Assembly (NCBI GenBank): GCA_017554745.1
Contig: JAFZHS010000007.1
Coordinates: 104,778-168,777, forward strand
Source: Clostridiales bacterium
GTDB lineage: Bacteria > Bacillota > Clostridia > Saccharofermentanales > Saccharofermentanaceae
Direction: 5' to 3'
DNA length: 64,000 bases
A program made the position numbers and the translations under genes. Below are positions 54,020 to 62,523 of the stretch, piece by piece (within the stretch, counting starts at the first letter, position 1; each line of letters begins with the position of its first letter). The notes beneath the pieces are model-generated. The model was not told where the DNA came from and did no database searches. It saw only the letters and a program-made list of their open reading frames with translations.

Positions 54020-54106
54020 GATGCAATTAACTGACAATAGTTCCTCTAAAAACTAAGAAACAATAACCTCATTATGAGACCGAATAGATAGTTGATATTA
54101 TTAGTG

Positions 54107-54158
54107 GTATGACGGGCATACATGATATGTATGGATCTGCAAAAGCAGATTGCATGGA
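54107..54158. repeat. Left 52-bp inverted repeat of the RT island
   Basis: Perfect reverse complement of 63505-63556 (52/52). Each copy contains two internal hairpins (ATCTGCAAAAGCAGAT and ATACATGATATGTAT). No target-site duplication is visible next to the outer ends. The repeat lies downstream of the lipoprotein gene, pointing outward. Confidence 0.9.
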
Positions 54159-54162
54159 AGAA

Positions 54163-54190
54163 AAACCCACTCCGAAGAGTGGGTTTTTGA
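54163..54190 (-). terminator. Rho-independent terminator of the lipoprotein gene
   Basis: AAACCCACTC TTCG GAGTGGGTTT on the minus strand, followed by TTCTTCC; directly after the lipoprotein stop at 54195. Confidence 0.85.
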
Positions 54191-54194
54191 AGCA

Positions 54195-55016
54195 TTAAGG
54201 TAAAGTATAGATGAGATAATCATTGGAACGTGCCGTTACGGCATTCGCGAGATTTGTCCCGACAAACGGATTCTCGCCCGGGCATGTAATAGCCGAGGAG
54301 AGAATGTATGCGATAAGAATCGCGTCGTCTCTCGAGATTCCCGATGCAATACCTTTATTGCCGGCAGTATGATAACATAAAGAGTCGCTATGCTGTCCGA
54401 ATGTGATATATACGCCGTAATTTGCATCGGACGCCTTTATTTCTTCAGACGTCCTTGCATCAGCTAGATAGTCATCAATCGGAGCAAGATGATAGGAGAA
54501 ACCGTAAAGCTGTGCGAAGCCGCTGGGGTTATCTGCGCTACCAAATGCGTCTTCATATCTGAATACCATCTGTGTATCACCATAGATATATGCGTAATAC
54601 ATGAATGTAGCGTCTCCGTCCCAGGTCGGATTACCGTTTTTCGTCCAGCCTATATCTTTGCAGATTGCGCCAGTTGAGAAGAACAGTGACTTCTGACCGT
54701 TATCGATAAGATAATCATCAATGTTGATATCCATCGATAATGTCGTTTCGTACTCTGTACCAGCGTATACAGTATATGTGTACTTGCCGGTCGGAGCCGT
54801 AGTGGAACCTGCGGTCTCAGTAGTCTTATCAGGGGCCATTGTATCAATGGTCTGATTAGGCTCTGAAAGACCAGGCTTCAGTTCAGACTCTGTCGTACGG
54901 GTTGTAAAATCTGTACGATCATCCTTCTGTCCGTTGCACGCTGTCACGAGGGAAGCGCACAATGAAACGATAACCATTACACTAACTACCTTAATTAAGG
55001 AATTGATCTTTTTCAT
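54195..55016 (-). CDS. Lipoprotein of the RT island, unknown function
   Basis: A 273-aa protein, start at 55016 with AGGAGGTG six bases upstream. Lipoprotein signal (basic MKKINSLIKV, hydrophobic VMVIVSLCASLVTAC, cysteine at about residue 26), a Thr/Ser-rich linker, then a domain of about 180 residues (YTVYAGTEYETTLSMDI, WDGDATFMYYAYIYGDTQMVFRY, PFVGTNLANAVTARSNDYLIYTLP). No C-type lectin fold or DGR variable-repeat signature. The frame stays open upstream to 55229 over the RT-gene fragment, but in another frame than the RT. Confidence 0.78.
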   Translation of the reverse strand: MKKINSLIKVVSVMVIVSLCASLVTACNGQKDDRTDFTTRTTESELKPGLSEPNQTIDTMAPDKTTETAGSTTAPTGKYTYTVYAGTEYETTLSMDINIDDYLIDNGQKSLFFSTGAICKDIGWTKNGNPTWDGDATFMYYAYIYGDTQMVFRYEDAFGSADNPSGFAQLYGFSYHLAPIDDYLADARTSEEIKASDANYGVYITFGQHSDSLCYHTAGNKGIASGISRDDAILIAYILSSAITCPGENPFVGTNLANAVTARSNDYLIYTLP

Positions 55017-55054
55017 ATTGCACCTCCTGTATATATTTTCGTTGTGTGAAAAGA

Positions 55055-55139
55055 TAGGTGATTCTCCGGGGTATCGCACCTTGCCTTTCTTGCAATTAGT
55101 GCATACTTCATAAGGTTGTCCTTGGCATCTTTTCCGACG
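55055..55139 (-). repeat. RT-gene fragment copy 1 (85 bp) in the lipoprotein 5' leader
   Basis: Reverse complement identical (85/85) to 62184-62268, inside the RT gene. It is in RT-sense orientation on the minus strand, between the leader promoter and the lipoprotein ribosome site. The leader side 55193-55205 can pair with 55055-55067 (12 of 13 bases, including GTGATTCTCC / GGAGAATCAC), so the copy sits inside a large stem-loop. Confidence 0.9.
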
Positions 55140-55246
55140 TTCATTGGTCATCGTTGGCACAATTCCTGTCCGCATGCTTAAGAAACCTCTATGGAGAATC
55201 ACATACTTTACTCGTATCTTTTCAACCATTCAAAAAATCAAGATTC

Positions 55247-55275
55247 AATATAGTATATAAGAGATTTTACCACAA
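55247..55275 (-). promoter_or_regulatory. Promoter of the lipoprotein leader
   Basis: TTGTGG (55270-55275) and TATATT (55247-55252) on the minus strand, 17 nt apart. Transcription would start near 55240, giving a leader of about 220 nt that contains the RT fragment. Confidence 0.5.
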
Positions 55276-55467
55276 TATTCGGATTTGTATTCGTTAACAA
55301 ACTGAAGGACTGAAAAGCGTTAAATACTGTATTATCAGATTAACTAATCAAGCGTTATAGACATTTATTACTTTAAAAATGTAAAATAAATGAATGAAGG
55401 CAGGATGCGTATTAGAAGATTGGATTAACGGCAACATAAGCAACAAAGGCAACGCTGGGAGGCAATT

Positions 55468-58182
55468 ATGAGCAATCAGTATAGGGCTAATGACCATTTG
55501 TTCAATAAGTTGTTTGTTGCATATGCTGAAGTCTATAAGAATAATAAGCGCAAGTACTCCATCAATCTTAGGGAGATTATCGAAGATAACAGGAAAGAAC
55601 TCGATGCGATGGTCCTCGAGTACTGTAGTTATCTAAGCGGGAAAACATATGATGATTCACAGAGTGAATTAGAATTCAATGTGCCTAGTGGAATAACCAT
55701 AAGAAACTATTCGGATTCTTTGTATGATCACGGTACTCTGCCACACTTGGCTGATGAAAAATGCAGATTCTTGCTCCGTGCTGTTTATAGATCAATATAT
55801 GTTGACGCTGAGAAAAAGATGCGTTTATCTTTGGTTAAAGATACAATAGCCGGGATTATCCATGAATCGAGAGAACTAAGAAATATTGAATATAAATATT
55901 TGCGTAAATGGATTGATGATTTAGATAATTTATACCTCCTTGTTGATCTCTCTTTGTTATTATCCGAATCTGAGATTGAAAGAGTTAGGGAAGATTTGAT
56001 TAATCGTATCTTACCCACAGATAATATTACAAAGCGACTTCAACCTGTTCAGTTTATTATCGGTTCTTCTGAAACCAGTGCTGCTACTAAGATGCAAAAT
56101 GAAATTATCGATTTTTGCAATAACCTTAAACCTTTATATTCTGATGAGATGCTTATTTGTTGCGTTACAAATACATCAAGGTTTCTACTCGATTGTAAAA
56201 ACAATAGCTTTAATGTATCAGCTGATGAAAAGTATATATTCATACTGGACAATAATGTTTCAAACGAAGATGAATTAGTATATCAGAAGATAAAGCATGG
56301 TGCCGATAATGGATACCCTATGCTTGAACTATGGGTAAAAGGAAATGGCGGATTTCATGGCCGGCAAAATAATAGTGGAATCAGAATCATAAAGGATGCC
56401 AATGAACAGGGTTTCAAAATAAAATCATATAAGGATATTGAGGATATATTACTGGATGTGTTCGAGAGCTTGGTCAGAGATGATCAATGTTTAGCAGAAC
56501 GTGATATTCGTATCACCAATATGCATCTTTATGTTGATGGTAAAGAAATGCTATCTTTGGAACACAGTTCTCCATATAATAGTGCTCAGGCCGAGTTGCT
56601 CAGTAAAAAAATATCTGATTTGCAAGTATCGATGCAAAATCACTATAAAGAAATAAAAAATATTAATGAAAGAATAGAACTGTATCGTTGTCAGCTTCAA
56701 GGTTATAGGGATAATATGGATGAAATCCTTACTATGCTGATTTGTAATCGCAACAGTCAGGATTCCGATTTAAGTAAATACCAAAGTGTTTCTTTTTGGG
56801 GTGGGAATAGTGAAAGTGCACGTAATGAACTTGATAACCCTCAATGGGAAAGACTTTTGAAAAAAGGCAGTGACAGTATTGAAAAAGGTTTGCATCGTAT
56901 TGAAGAATACATGGAAAGCCGATTCTTGCTTATACAAATCATTCAGAGTCAAATAATCGAAGACGAAAGAGGCTCTAATAAAGATGAAATACTGAATTTG
57001 TATGAAGAATTGGAGGGGCTATCGCTTAAGTATAATGTCAGATATGACATGATATTTAAGTATGCTGATTATCTATATAGGATTACTCACTATGAAGAAT
57101 GCATTATCAAGTCAGAACGATTGCTTAAATTGTGTGATGTCTATGAGGTTAATAATGATTTGAGTGATAGTGTTTGTGTTCTTCTAGGAGATGCATACAA
57201 AGCAATTGGAAAGTATTCTGAATCGTTGGATTATTTGGACCGAGTATTAAATAAGAACTATGATCGAAGCAGCAAAATATGGTTGCGTGCCACTATGTCT
57301 AAATTAGGCGGTCTATTCCTTTTATATGATATGAATGCTTTTGGTCCGGTATTAGATGCGGTACCAAAGACTGTTTTGAAAGAGAACTATGAAGATCCCG
57401 ATATGATAATAATACAGGCAAGGATTTATCATGATCAGGGATTGTATTATTCGCATAATTCAGAATTCAATAAGGCAATCAAAAGTTATGAGCATGCCAT
57501 ACGCTTATATAAGTTTTTAGCAAAAAAATACGAAAAAGACTCATTAAAGGCTGCCGAGACAGCTGGTCGCTTAACAAGTTCAATAAATAACTTATCCGAT
57601 TTGTATATGCTTCCAGATAACTACAATCTGAAACTTGCAGAGTCAGGTTATAAAAAGGCATTAAAGATAGCAGAGCAATACTCTGAGCCGCAAATGTTTC
57701 CTCGTCAGTTCGAATCCAAGAAAACAATATATATGTTAAAGCTTGCGAAAATAATGAAGGAGAGGAAGGAGTTTGATTCGGCAATCAAACAAATCACTGA
57801 TGTCATCACAATTCGCACTTCTCTTGCTGAGCAGAGTAATAAGTATCGCAGAGGTCTTATATTTGCTTTGATATCAAGAGCAAACGTATATATGGAAATT
57901 AATGAACTCAATTTAGCAAGGTTGGATCTTGAAGCTGCAGAATGCATACTTAATGATAAAGATACTGATGATTCATCCGCTTTGCTTGAGGTTCGATGCA
58001 GTTATAATTCTGCTTGGGCTGTTTGGAAACTAATGAAAAATGACAAAGCTATCAAAAAGCAATTTGATCTTGCAATTAAGAGTTGGGATGAGTTTGCTGC
58101 TTGGGATCCGATTTATGCAAATAGGAAAAAAGAACAATTTATTGATAGATATAAAACGATACAAGAATCGCAAAAAACTTAG
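55468..58182 (+). CDS. 904-aa TPR-repeat protein with unassigned N-terminal half
   Basis: A long AT-rich gene with GGGAGG before its ATG. The N-terminal ~400 residues are not recognised; one stretch (about 180-340: QFIIGSSETSAATKMQNEI ... YIFILDNNVSNEDELVYQKIKHG ... YPMLELWVKGNGG) alternates strands and helices in a way like TIR or nucleotide-binding folds. About 420-500 is a possible coiled coil. From about 515 to 890 there are TPR-type repeats (YEECIIKSERLLKLC, GDAYKAIGKYSESLDYLDRVL, NKAIKSYEHAIRLYKFLAKKY). It lies alone before a terminator, a layout like the sensors of TPR-based defence systems. Confidence 0.75.
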   Translation: MSNQYRANDHLFNKLFVAYAEVYKNNKRKYSINLREIIEDNRKELDAMVLEYCSYLSGKTYDDSQSELEFNVPSGITIRNYSDSLYDHGTLPHLADEKCRFLLRAVYRSIYVDAEKKMRLSLVKDTIAGIIHESRELRNIEYKYLRKWIDDLDNLYLLVDLSLLLSESEIERVREDLINRILPTDNITKRLQPVQFIIGSSETSAATKMQNEIIDFCNNLKPLYSDEMLICCVTNTSRFLLDCKNNSFNVSADEKYIFILDNNVSNEDELVYQKIKHGADNGYPMLELWVKGNGGFHGRQNNSGIRIIKDANEQGFKIKSYKDIEDILLDVFESLVRDDQCLAERDIRITNMHLYVDGKEMLSLEHSSPYNSAQAELLSKKISDLQVSMQNHYKEIKNINERIELYRCQLQGYRDNMDEILTMLICNRNSQDSDLSKYQSVSFWGGNSESARNELDNPQWERLLKKGSDSIEKGLHRIEEYMESRFLLIQIIQSQIIEDERGSNKDEILNLYEELEGLSLKYNVRYDMIFKYADYLYRITHYEECIIKSERLLKLCDVYEVNNDLSDSVCVLLGDAYKAIGKYSESLDYLDRVLNKNYDRSSKIWLRATMSKLGGLFLLYDMNAFGPVLDAVPKTVLKENYEDPDMIIIQARIYHDQGLYYSHNSEFNKAIKSYEHAIRLYKFLAKKYEKDSLKAAETAGRLTSSINNLSDLYMLPDNYNLKLAESGYKKALKIAEQYSEPQMFPRQFESKKTIYMLKLAKIMKERKEFDSAIKQITDVITIRTSLAEQSNKYRRGLIFALISRANVYMEINELNLARLDLEAAECILNDKDTDDSSALLEVRCSYNSAWAVWKLMKNDKAIKKQFDLAIKSWDEFAAWDPIYANRKKEQFIDRYKTIQESQKT

Positions 58183-58202
58183 GTATAGATTAAATAATGG
58201 TT

Positions 58203-58236
58203 ATGACGCTGTCGGTGAATTCGGCAGCGTTTTTTG
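58203..58236 (+). terminator. Rho-independent terminator
   Basis: ACGCTG / CAGCGT stem with inner CGG/CCG bases and TTTTTT, 22 bp after the 904-aa gene; separates it from the RT-cluster transcript. Confidence 0.85.
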
Positions 58237-58379
58237 TGAAATTATCTTATAAATAGTTTTCATTTAGTTTTGATACGTGAAGAGAAAGACTCCATTCCCC
58301 TGTACGATGAAGCCAGATGGTGAAACTCATCCAACACAGGTCTCAAACGATACCTGGACCGGGAAGGAGGTGAAAGCGG

Positions 58380-58517
58380 ATGAACCCCATTATCGATTTT
58401 ATAAACGGCATGGTCGAGATTGTAGAACAGCTGTCAGAGAACTTACAGATACTTCAACAGCAAATGATCATCGACGAAGAAGAAAAGAGAATAGAAAAAA
58501 GGAGCTTAAAAAAATGA
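58380..58517 (+). CDS. 45-aa helical protein
   Basis: ATG at 58380 follows an ideal AAGGAGGTG (58365-58373). The product is a single amphipathic helix (MNPIIDFINGMVEIVEQL, then a Gln/Glu-rich charged tail ending SLKK). Its TGA overlaps the next start as ATGA at 58514, the classical coupling of real gene pairs. Small acidic helices of this kind precede DUF2815 genes in some phage and plasmid replication modules; that link is from memory and not certain. Confidence 0.75.
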   Translation: MNPIIDFINGMVEIVEQLSENLQILQQQMIIDEEEKRIEKRSLKK

Positions 58518-59020
58518 AGAAAAATCGCGTAGTCGTCAAAGGAAGGATGGCCTTTGCACACCTTAATAATCCATCCAGTGTAGACAAAAAATATGGAATG
58601 ACGTTGATTGTTTCTAAAGACGATGATCAGTCGATTAACCGTATGAACGAAGCAATCGAGTACGTCAAAGAGAACAGCAAGGAGAAATGGGGCGGTTATA
58701 TTCCCAACAACCTCAAAATCCCTCTTCATGACGGAGATGTTGAGAAACCGGAAAAAGCCCAGTTTCGAAATAGCTTTTATCTCAATGCTAAGTGTTCTGA
58801 TCCGCCTCAGATCGTTGATAAGAACGTTGAGCCGATTGAGAACAGATCTGAACTGTATTCCGGATGTTTCATAAATGTAAGTCTTGTGTTCTACGGATAT
58901 AACGTTAGCGGAAACAGAGGAATAGGCATATGGCTTGGCAACATTCAGAAGATTAAGGACGGTCCCAGAATGTCGAAGGATCACATCGATGCTCGAGACG
59001 AATTTGAAGTAATTATGTAA
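58514..59020 (+). CDS. DUF2815-like single-stranded DNA-binding protein
   Basis: A 168-aa protein starting at 58514 (GGAGC upstream, ATGA overlap with the preceding ORF). It has the DUF2815 pattern: KNRVVVKGRMAFAHLNNPSSVDKKYGMTLIV, NNLKIPLHDGDVEKPEK, FYLNAKCSDPPQIVDKN and a final SGCFINVSLVFYGYNVSGNRGIGIWLGNIQKI. The family, known from phage replication modules, has an OB-fold thought to bind ssDNA. The upstream 79 codons in the same frame are discounted. The VapE-like gene follows by 10 bp. Confidence 0.82.
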   Translation: MKKNRVVVKGRMAFAHLNNPSSVDKKYGMTLIVSKDDDQSINRMNEAIEYVKENSKEKWGGYIPNNLKIPLHDGDVEKPEKAQFRNSFYLNAKCSDPPQIVDKNVEPIENRSELYSGCFINVSLVFYGYNVSGNRGIGIWLGNIQKIKDGPRMSKDHIDARDEFEVIM

Positions 59021-59030
59021 GGAGGAGATC

Positions 59031-60317
59031 ATGACAGGAATAATGGATATGTCAGATGTTAAGTCATTCCTGAAGTTCGATGAGAACGGAAAAGTCAGAG
59101 ATGATCTTTATAACTACAAAATGATTTTCTCACATGATTCAAAACTTCAAGGAATCTGTTTCAACGAAACAACACGAAGCATTGTTGTAAATGGTCCGCT
59201 TCCCTGGAACAGTGAAGACGGAGAATGGGGTTATAGTGATTGGACAAATCTGGTTATGTACATCAATGAAAAATATGGCATCTATTCGACTAAGAAGTGC
59301 CAGGAAGCGATGTACGGAGTGATAAGTCTTACTCGCAAAGTAAATCCTATTAAAACTTATGTTGAATCATTTGAATGGGATAAAACTCCAAGAATACCTG
59401 AATTATTAATCAAGTATTTGGGAGCGGAAGATACTCCATATGTAAGAACGGTAACAGTTAAGACCTTGGTAGCAGCAATAGCACGTTTGTATCAACCGGG
59501 TGTCAAGTTTGACAATGTTTTGGTCTTGTGCGGTGTCCAAGGGATCGGAAAGAGCACGTTGTTCTCAAAACTGGGAATGAAGTGGTATTCAGATTCTATG
59601 ACAATCGGCGACATGAAGGATAAGACCGCAGCCGAAAAACTGAGAGGAGTCTGGATAATGGAACTCAGCGAACTTGCCGGATTAAGAAAGGTAGAGGTTG
59701 AAACAGTCAAAGCTTTTATTTCACGGTGTGATGACCAATACAGAGAACCATATGCTACGTATGTTCAAACGCATCCTCGTGCATGCATACTTGTTGGATC
59801 AACTAATACTACGGACGGCTTCTTGCGTGACATTACGGGTAATAGAAGGTTCTGGCCGGTAATTGTAACCGGACAAGCTGAATCGTCTGTTTGGGATCTT
59901 ACTGAATATGATATCGGGCAGATCTGGGCTGAAGCACTATATCGATATAAGGAGGGCGAGACACTCTATCTTCCCAAACATATCGAAAAGATAGCATATG
60001 AACAGCAAAGTCAGGCTATGGAAACTGATCCTCGTCTTGGAATGGTTGGCGAATATCTTGAATCTACCGGACAAGATAAGGTTTGTCTTATGGAAATCTG
60101 GTGCGAATGCTTTATGCGTGACCGAAGCCTAATGAAGCGACGTGACGCATATGAATTGGAAGGTATACTTCAGCAGCTTGGAAACTGGGAAGTGTACAAG
60201 GGCAACTCTACAGGGAAAACTAGAATCCCTGGTTATGGTGTACAGAAAACTTTTGTGAGAAAAGACTCACAGACAGAACAAGACTATACATATGAGAAAG
60301 GACAAAACTATGAATAA
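59031..60317 (+). CDS. VapE-like P-loop NTPase/helicase-primase
   Basis: A 428-aa protein with Walker A VLCGVQGIGKSTLFSKLG (about residues 164-181), a Walker B-type VWIMELSELAGL, sensor-like RACILVGSTNTTDGFLRD and NRRFWPVIV. This is the virulence-associated E (VapE) superfamily 3-type helicase found in phages, satellites and integrative elements. The N-terminal 120 residues are short, so a primase domain may be missing. GGAGGAG precedes the ATG. It overlaps the next gene by 8 bp. Confidence 0.88.
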   Translation: MTGIMDMSDVKSFLKFDENGKVRDDLYNYKMIFSHDSKLQGICFNETTRSIVVNGPLPWNSEDGEWGYSDWTNLVMYINEKYGIYSTKKCQEAMYGVISLTRKVNPIKTYVESFEWDKTPRIPELLIKYLGAEDTPYVRTVTVKTLVAAIARLYQPGVKFDNVLVLCGVQGIGKSTLFSKLGMKWYSDSMTIGDMKDKTAAEKLRGVWIMELSELAGLRKVEVETVKAFISRCDDQYREPYATYVQTHPRACILVGSTNTTDGFLRDITGNRRFWPVIVTGQAESSVWDLTEYDIGQIWAEALYRYKEGETLYLPKHIEKIAYEQQSQAMETDPRLGMVGEYLESTGQDKVCLMEIWCECFMRDRSLMKRRDAYELEGILQQLGNWEVYKGNSTGKTRIPGYGVQKTFVRKDSQTEQDYTYEKGQNYE

Positions 60318-60729
60318 TTACAATAGTGATGATGGTGCTCGCAGAGCAATTGAATTGGGATTGGAGCTGATGTGCTACAAGGCGCTGAACGAGATAGAGG
60401 TTATCTTTGGATGCATAGCCGATATGAAAGCAAATTTCGCACTATCCCCAACAAGAATACAGCAGGTTTATGACTACATGGATCTTCCTAAAGACCCGTT
60501 CGAATTTATTGATACGGTTCCTGAAGATTCACCTGAAGTTACTACTATGAGAAGAAATCTTCGTGTCATTTTGGATGAGTTTCCAACGTTTGATGCATAT
60601 GATTTCTGGTTCAAATCAGATAGTACTGTTGACTGGGATGATTTGATCCAATTAGTGCGTACTGAAAAGAAACGACTTGCTGATGTCTATAACAAGCAGT
60701 TTGCTGAGTTTAAAAGGAGGTATGGGTAA
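60310..60729 (+). CDS. Hypothetical protein of the RT cluster
   Basis: A 139-aa, mostly helical acidic protein, starting at 60310 with AAAGGA upstream (the in-frame ATG at 60292 lies inside the VapE-like gene and has no ribosome site). Motifs: RRAIELGLELMCYKALNEIEV and TFDAYDFWFKSDSTVDWDDLIQL. It is coupled on both sides: 8-bp overlap before, TAATG junction after. No family recognised. Confidence 0.7.
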   Translation: MNNYNSDDGARRAIELGLELMCYKALNEIEVIFGCIADMKANFALSPTRIQQVYDYMDLPKDPFEFIDTVPEDSPEVTTMRRNLRVILDEFPTFDAYDFWFKSDSTVDWDDLIQLVRTEKKRLADVYNKQFAEFKRRYG

Positions 60730-61319
60730 TGAGCAATTACGATGATTATATGATTGATTCGGCTGCTGAAAAGGTTAAGAAATATGGCAGTAAACTTAAT
60801 AATAACGAGTATTATGCCGTTATGACACGCGCTTCTGTAGGTGGTCAATATGGTCAGCTGGCCCGCGATATTCTTGCTACAGCAAAGGAACAGAATTGGG
60901 AAGCTTTTTCAGAAGTTTCATATTATCGCGACAAGAGCAGAGAAGAATCATTAGCAAGTATGGGGACATCATTAGTTAATGCCAGCGGTTGCTTCATTAC
61001 TACAGCATGCCTGAAACGATTCAAAGATAATTTCGATGATGACTGTTATGAACTTACCGAACTTCGTCACCTCAGAGATACATTTGCAATGATACAGCAC
61101 CCAAGTGATGTTGAAGAGTATTACAGAATTGGTCCTGTTATCGTCGAGGCAATCAATACACAGCCTGATTGTGACGAGATATATGCAGATATATATGAAA
61201 ACCTGGTTATGACGACAATCAGTTTATCTCAGGTTTCGTATGAGGCGGCATATAAACACTACAAAGATTATGTAAATAAGCTTAAAGCACGGTATTGTAA
61301 GGAGGTGATCAAATCATAA
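60729..61319 (+). CDS. CFITTAC-motif protein, RT partner candidate
   Basis: A 196-aa protein whose centre reads SGCFITTACLKRFKDNF-DDDCYELTELRHLRDTF (residues about 87-121). This Cys-x-x-x-Thr-Ala + Asp-Asp-x-Cys-Tyr-Glu-Leu-x-x-Leu-Arg module recurs in many clostridial proteins, often at the C-terminus, with unknown function. N- and C-terminal parts are helical. Start in a TAATG junction; the RT start is 2 bp after its stop, and the GGAGG for the RT lies inside its last codons. Confidence 0.75.
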   Translation: MSNYDDYMIDSAAEKVKKYGSKLNNNEYYAVMTRASVGGQYGQLARDILATAKEQNWEAFSEVSYYRDKSREESLASMGTSLVNASGCFITTACLKRFKDNFDDDCYELTELRHLRDTFAMIQHPSDVEEYYRIGPVIVEAINTQPDCDEIYADIYENLVMTTISLSQVSYEAAYKHYKDYVNKLKARYCKEVIKS

Positions 61320-61320
61320 T

Positions 61321-62511
61321 ATGATCCAGGCAACGATTGATGACTTGTTCGATAAAACAGTGCTTGATAAAGCAATTAATAGCATCAAGAAGAGTAGAAC
61401 AATTTGTGGTTTTGATGGTGTATATGCTAAGGATATCAAGCAAATATGGTTGATAAACGGTAAAGACATTGAATCAAAAGTAAGAGATTCATCATACCAC
61501 CCGTATATTGCGGATGCATTTGAAATCAAAAAACGGAATGGGAAGAAAAGAAATATAACCGTTCCTGCCGTAACGGACCAAGTTATCATTCGCGCTCTCC
61601 ACATTGTCCTGCAACCTCAATACGAAGAGGTTTTCAGTAAACGAAGCTATGCATTCAGGCCGGGAATAGGGGCAAGTGATGCTATTCGATATCTGAAGAA
61701 GAAAATGAATTCAGGATACGATTGCGTGATTAAAACAGACATCAAGAGTTGCTATGACACTATAGATCACAATACGCTTTTATCCATACTTAAACGAGAC
61801 ATCCCCGATAAGCGCATCTGTATACTACTCGAGAGGTATATAAAAGCTAAGTATTGCAAGTTTAACCGGGTAATGAAAATGACTGTCGGTATTATGCAGG
61901 GAAGTTCAATCAGCCCACTCCTGGCGAATATCTACTTGAATGAATTTGACCAGTTGATGGAAAGAGGAGGATTTCAGTTTATAAGATACGCAGATGACAT
62001 TATTCTGCTCGGAAGAAATAAAAAAGAGGTTCATAGAGCATATGTTGCAGCTAAGAGAATTCTTGAAAACAAGCTGCACCTTAAGCTTAATGACGATAAA
62101 ACAGTCCAAAGCCTCCGGAGGGGCATAGATTTTCTGGGGTATCACATCGGAAGACGAAGCCGTTATGGCTACTATAAATTATTCGTCGGAAAAGATGCCA
62201 AGGACAACCTTATGAAGTATGCACTAATTGCAAGAAAGGCAAGGTGCGATACCCCGGAGAATCACCTAAGCTGGCTTGGAAGTTTTAACAGAGGATGGCT
62301 TAACTACTTTAAATATGCAGACAAAAAGGAATTAAAGAAGATATGCCACATTGTCGATCAAAAACAAACGGATTTTTTCTTTTCTCATTGGGATGAATCC
62401 GAGGAGTATTCAATTATCCAACTAAAAACTATACAGAGCTTTGTCAAAGGTTTCGTATCAATGAAAAACTGGTTGGGCGAAATCATTGGAAGACAATCAT
62501 TAATTAAATAA
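61321..62511 (+). CDS. Group II-like reverse transcriptase without endonuclease domain
   Basis: A 396-aa RT. Finger motif RNITVPAVTDQVIIRALHIV, then SYAFRPGIGASDAIRYL; palm motif A CVIKTDIKSCYDTID (Asp140), GIMQGSSISPLLANIYLNEFD and catalytic YADD at 223-226; motif D LHLKLNDDKTVQ; a thumb with SWLGSFNRGWLNYFKYAD as in group II intron maturases. No HNH/En domain and no intron ends or domain V were found, so it is not a mobile group II intron; it also lacks the NAxxH and VTG motifs of retron RTs. It closest fits stand-alone group II-like/unknown-group RTs, some of which act in phage defence. Confidence 0.9.
   Translation: MIQATIDDLFDKTVLDKAINSIKKSRTICGFDGVYAKDIKQIWLINGKDIESKVRDSSYHPYIADAFEIKKRNGKKRNITVPAVTDQVIIRALHIVLQPQYEEVFSKRSYAFRPGIGASDAIRYLKKKMNSGYDCVIKTDIKSCYDTIDHNTLLSILKRDIPDKRICILLERYIKAKYCKFNRVMKMTVGIMQGSSISPLLANIYLNEFDQLMERGGFQFIRYADDIILLGRNKKEVHRAYVAAKRILENKLHLKLNDDKTVQSLRRGIDFLGYHIGRRSRYGYYKLFVGKDAKDNLMKYALIARKARCDTPENHLSWLGSFNRGWLNYFKYADKKELKKICHIVDQKQTDFFFSHWDESEEYSIIQLKTIQSFVKGFVSMKNWLGEIIGRQSLIK
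62146..62268 (+). repeat. RT-gene segment present in three places
   Basis: Encodes RT residues about 276-316, the start of the thumb. The 3' 85 bp (62184-62268) are identical to 55055-55139 (inverted); 62146-62267 are identical to 63879-64000 (direct). Confidence 0.95.
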
Positions 62512-62523
62512 GGAGTAAAACTT

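Noticed and set aside
55017..55229. N-terminal extension of the island lipoprotein across the RT fragment
   Set aside because: The frame is open, and includes a CxxC-like string, but the ribosome site and signal peptide are at 55016, and the extension is not the RT frame.
61321..62511. Mobile group II intron or retron
   Set aside because: No intron 5' GUGYG or domain V sequence was seen around the gene, no endonuclease domain is present, and retron-specific NAxxH/VTG motifs are absent.
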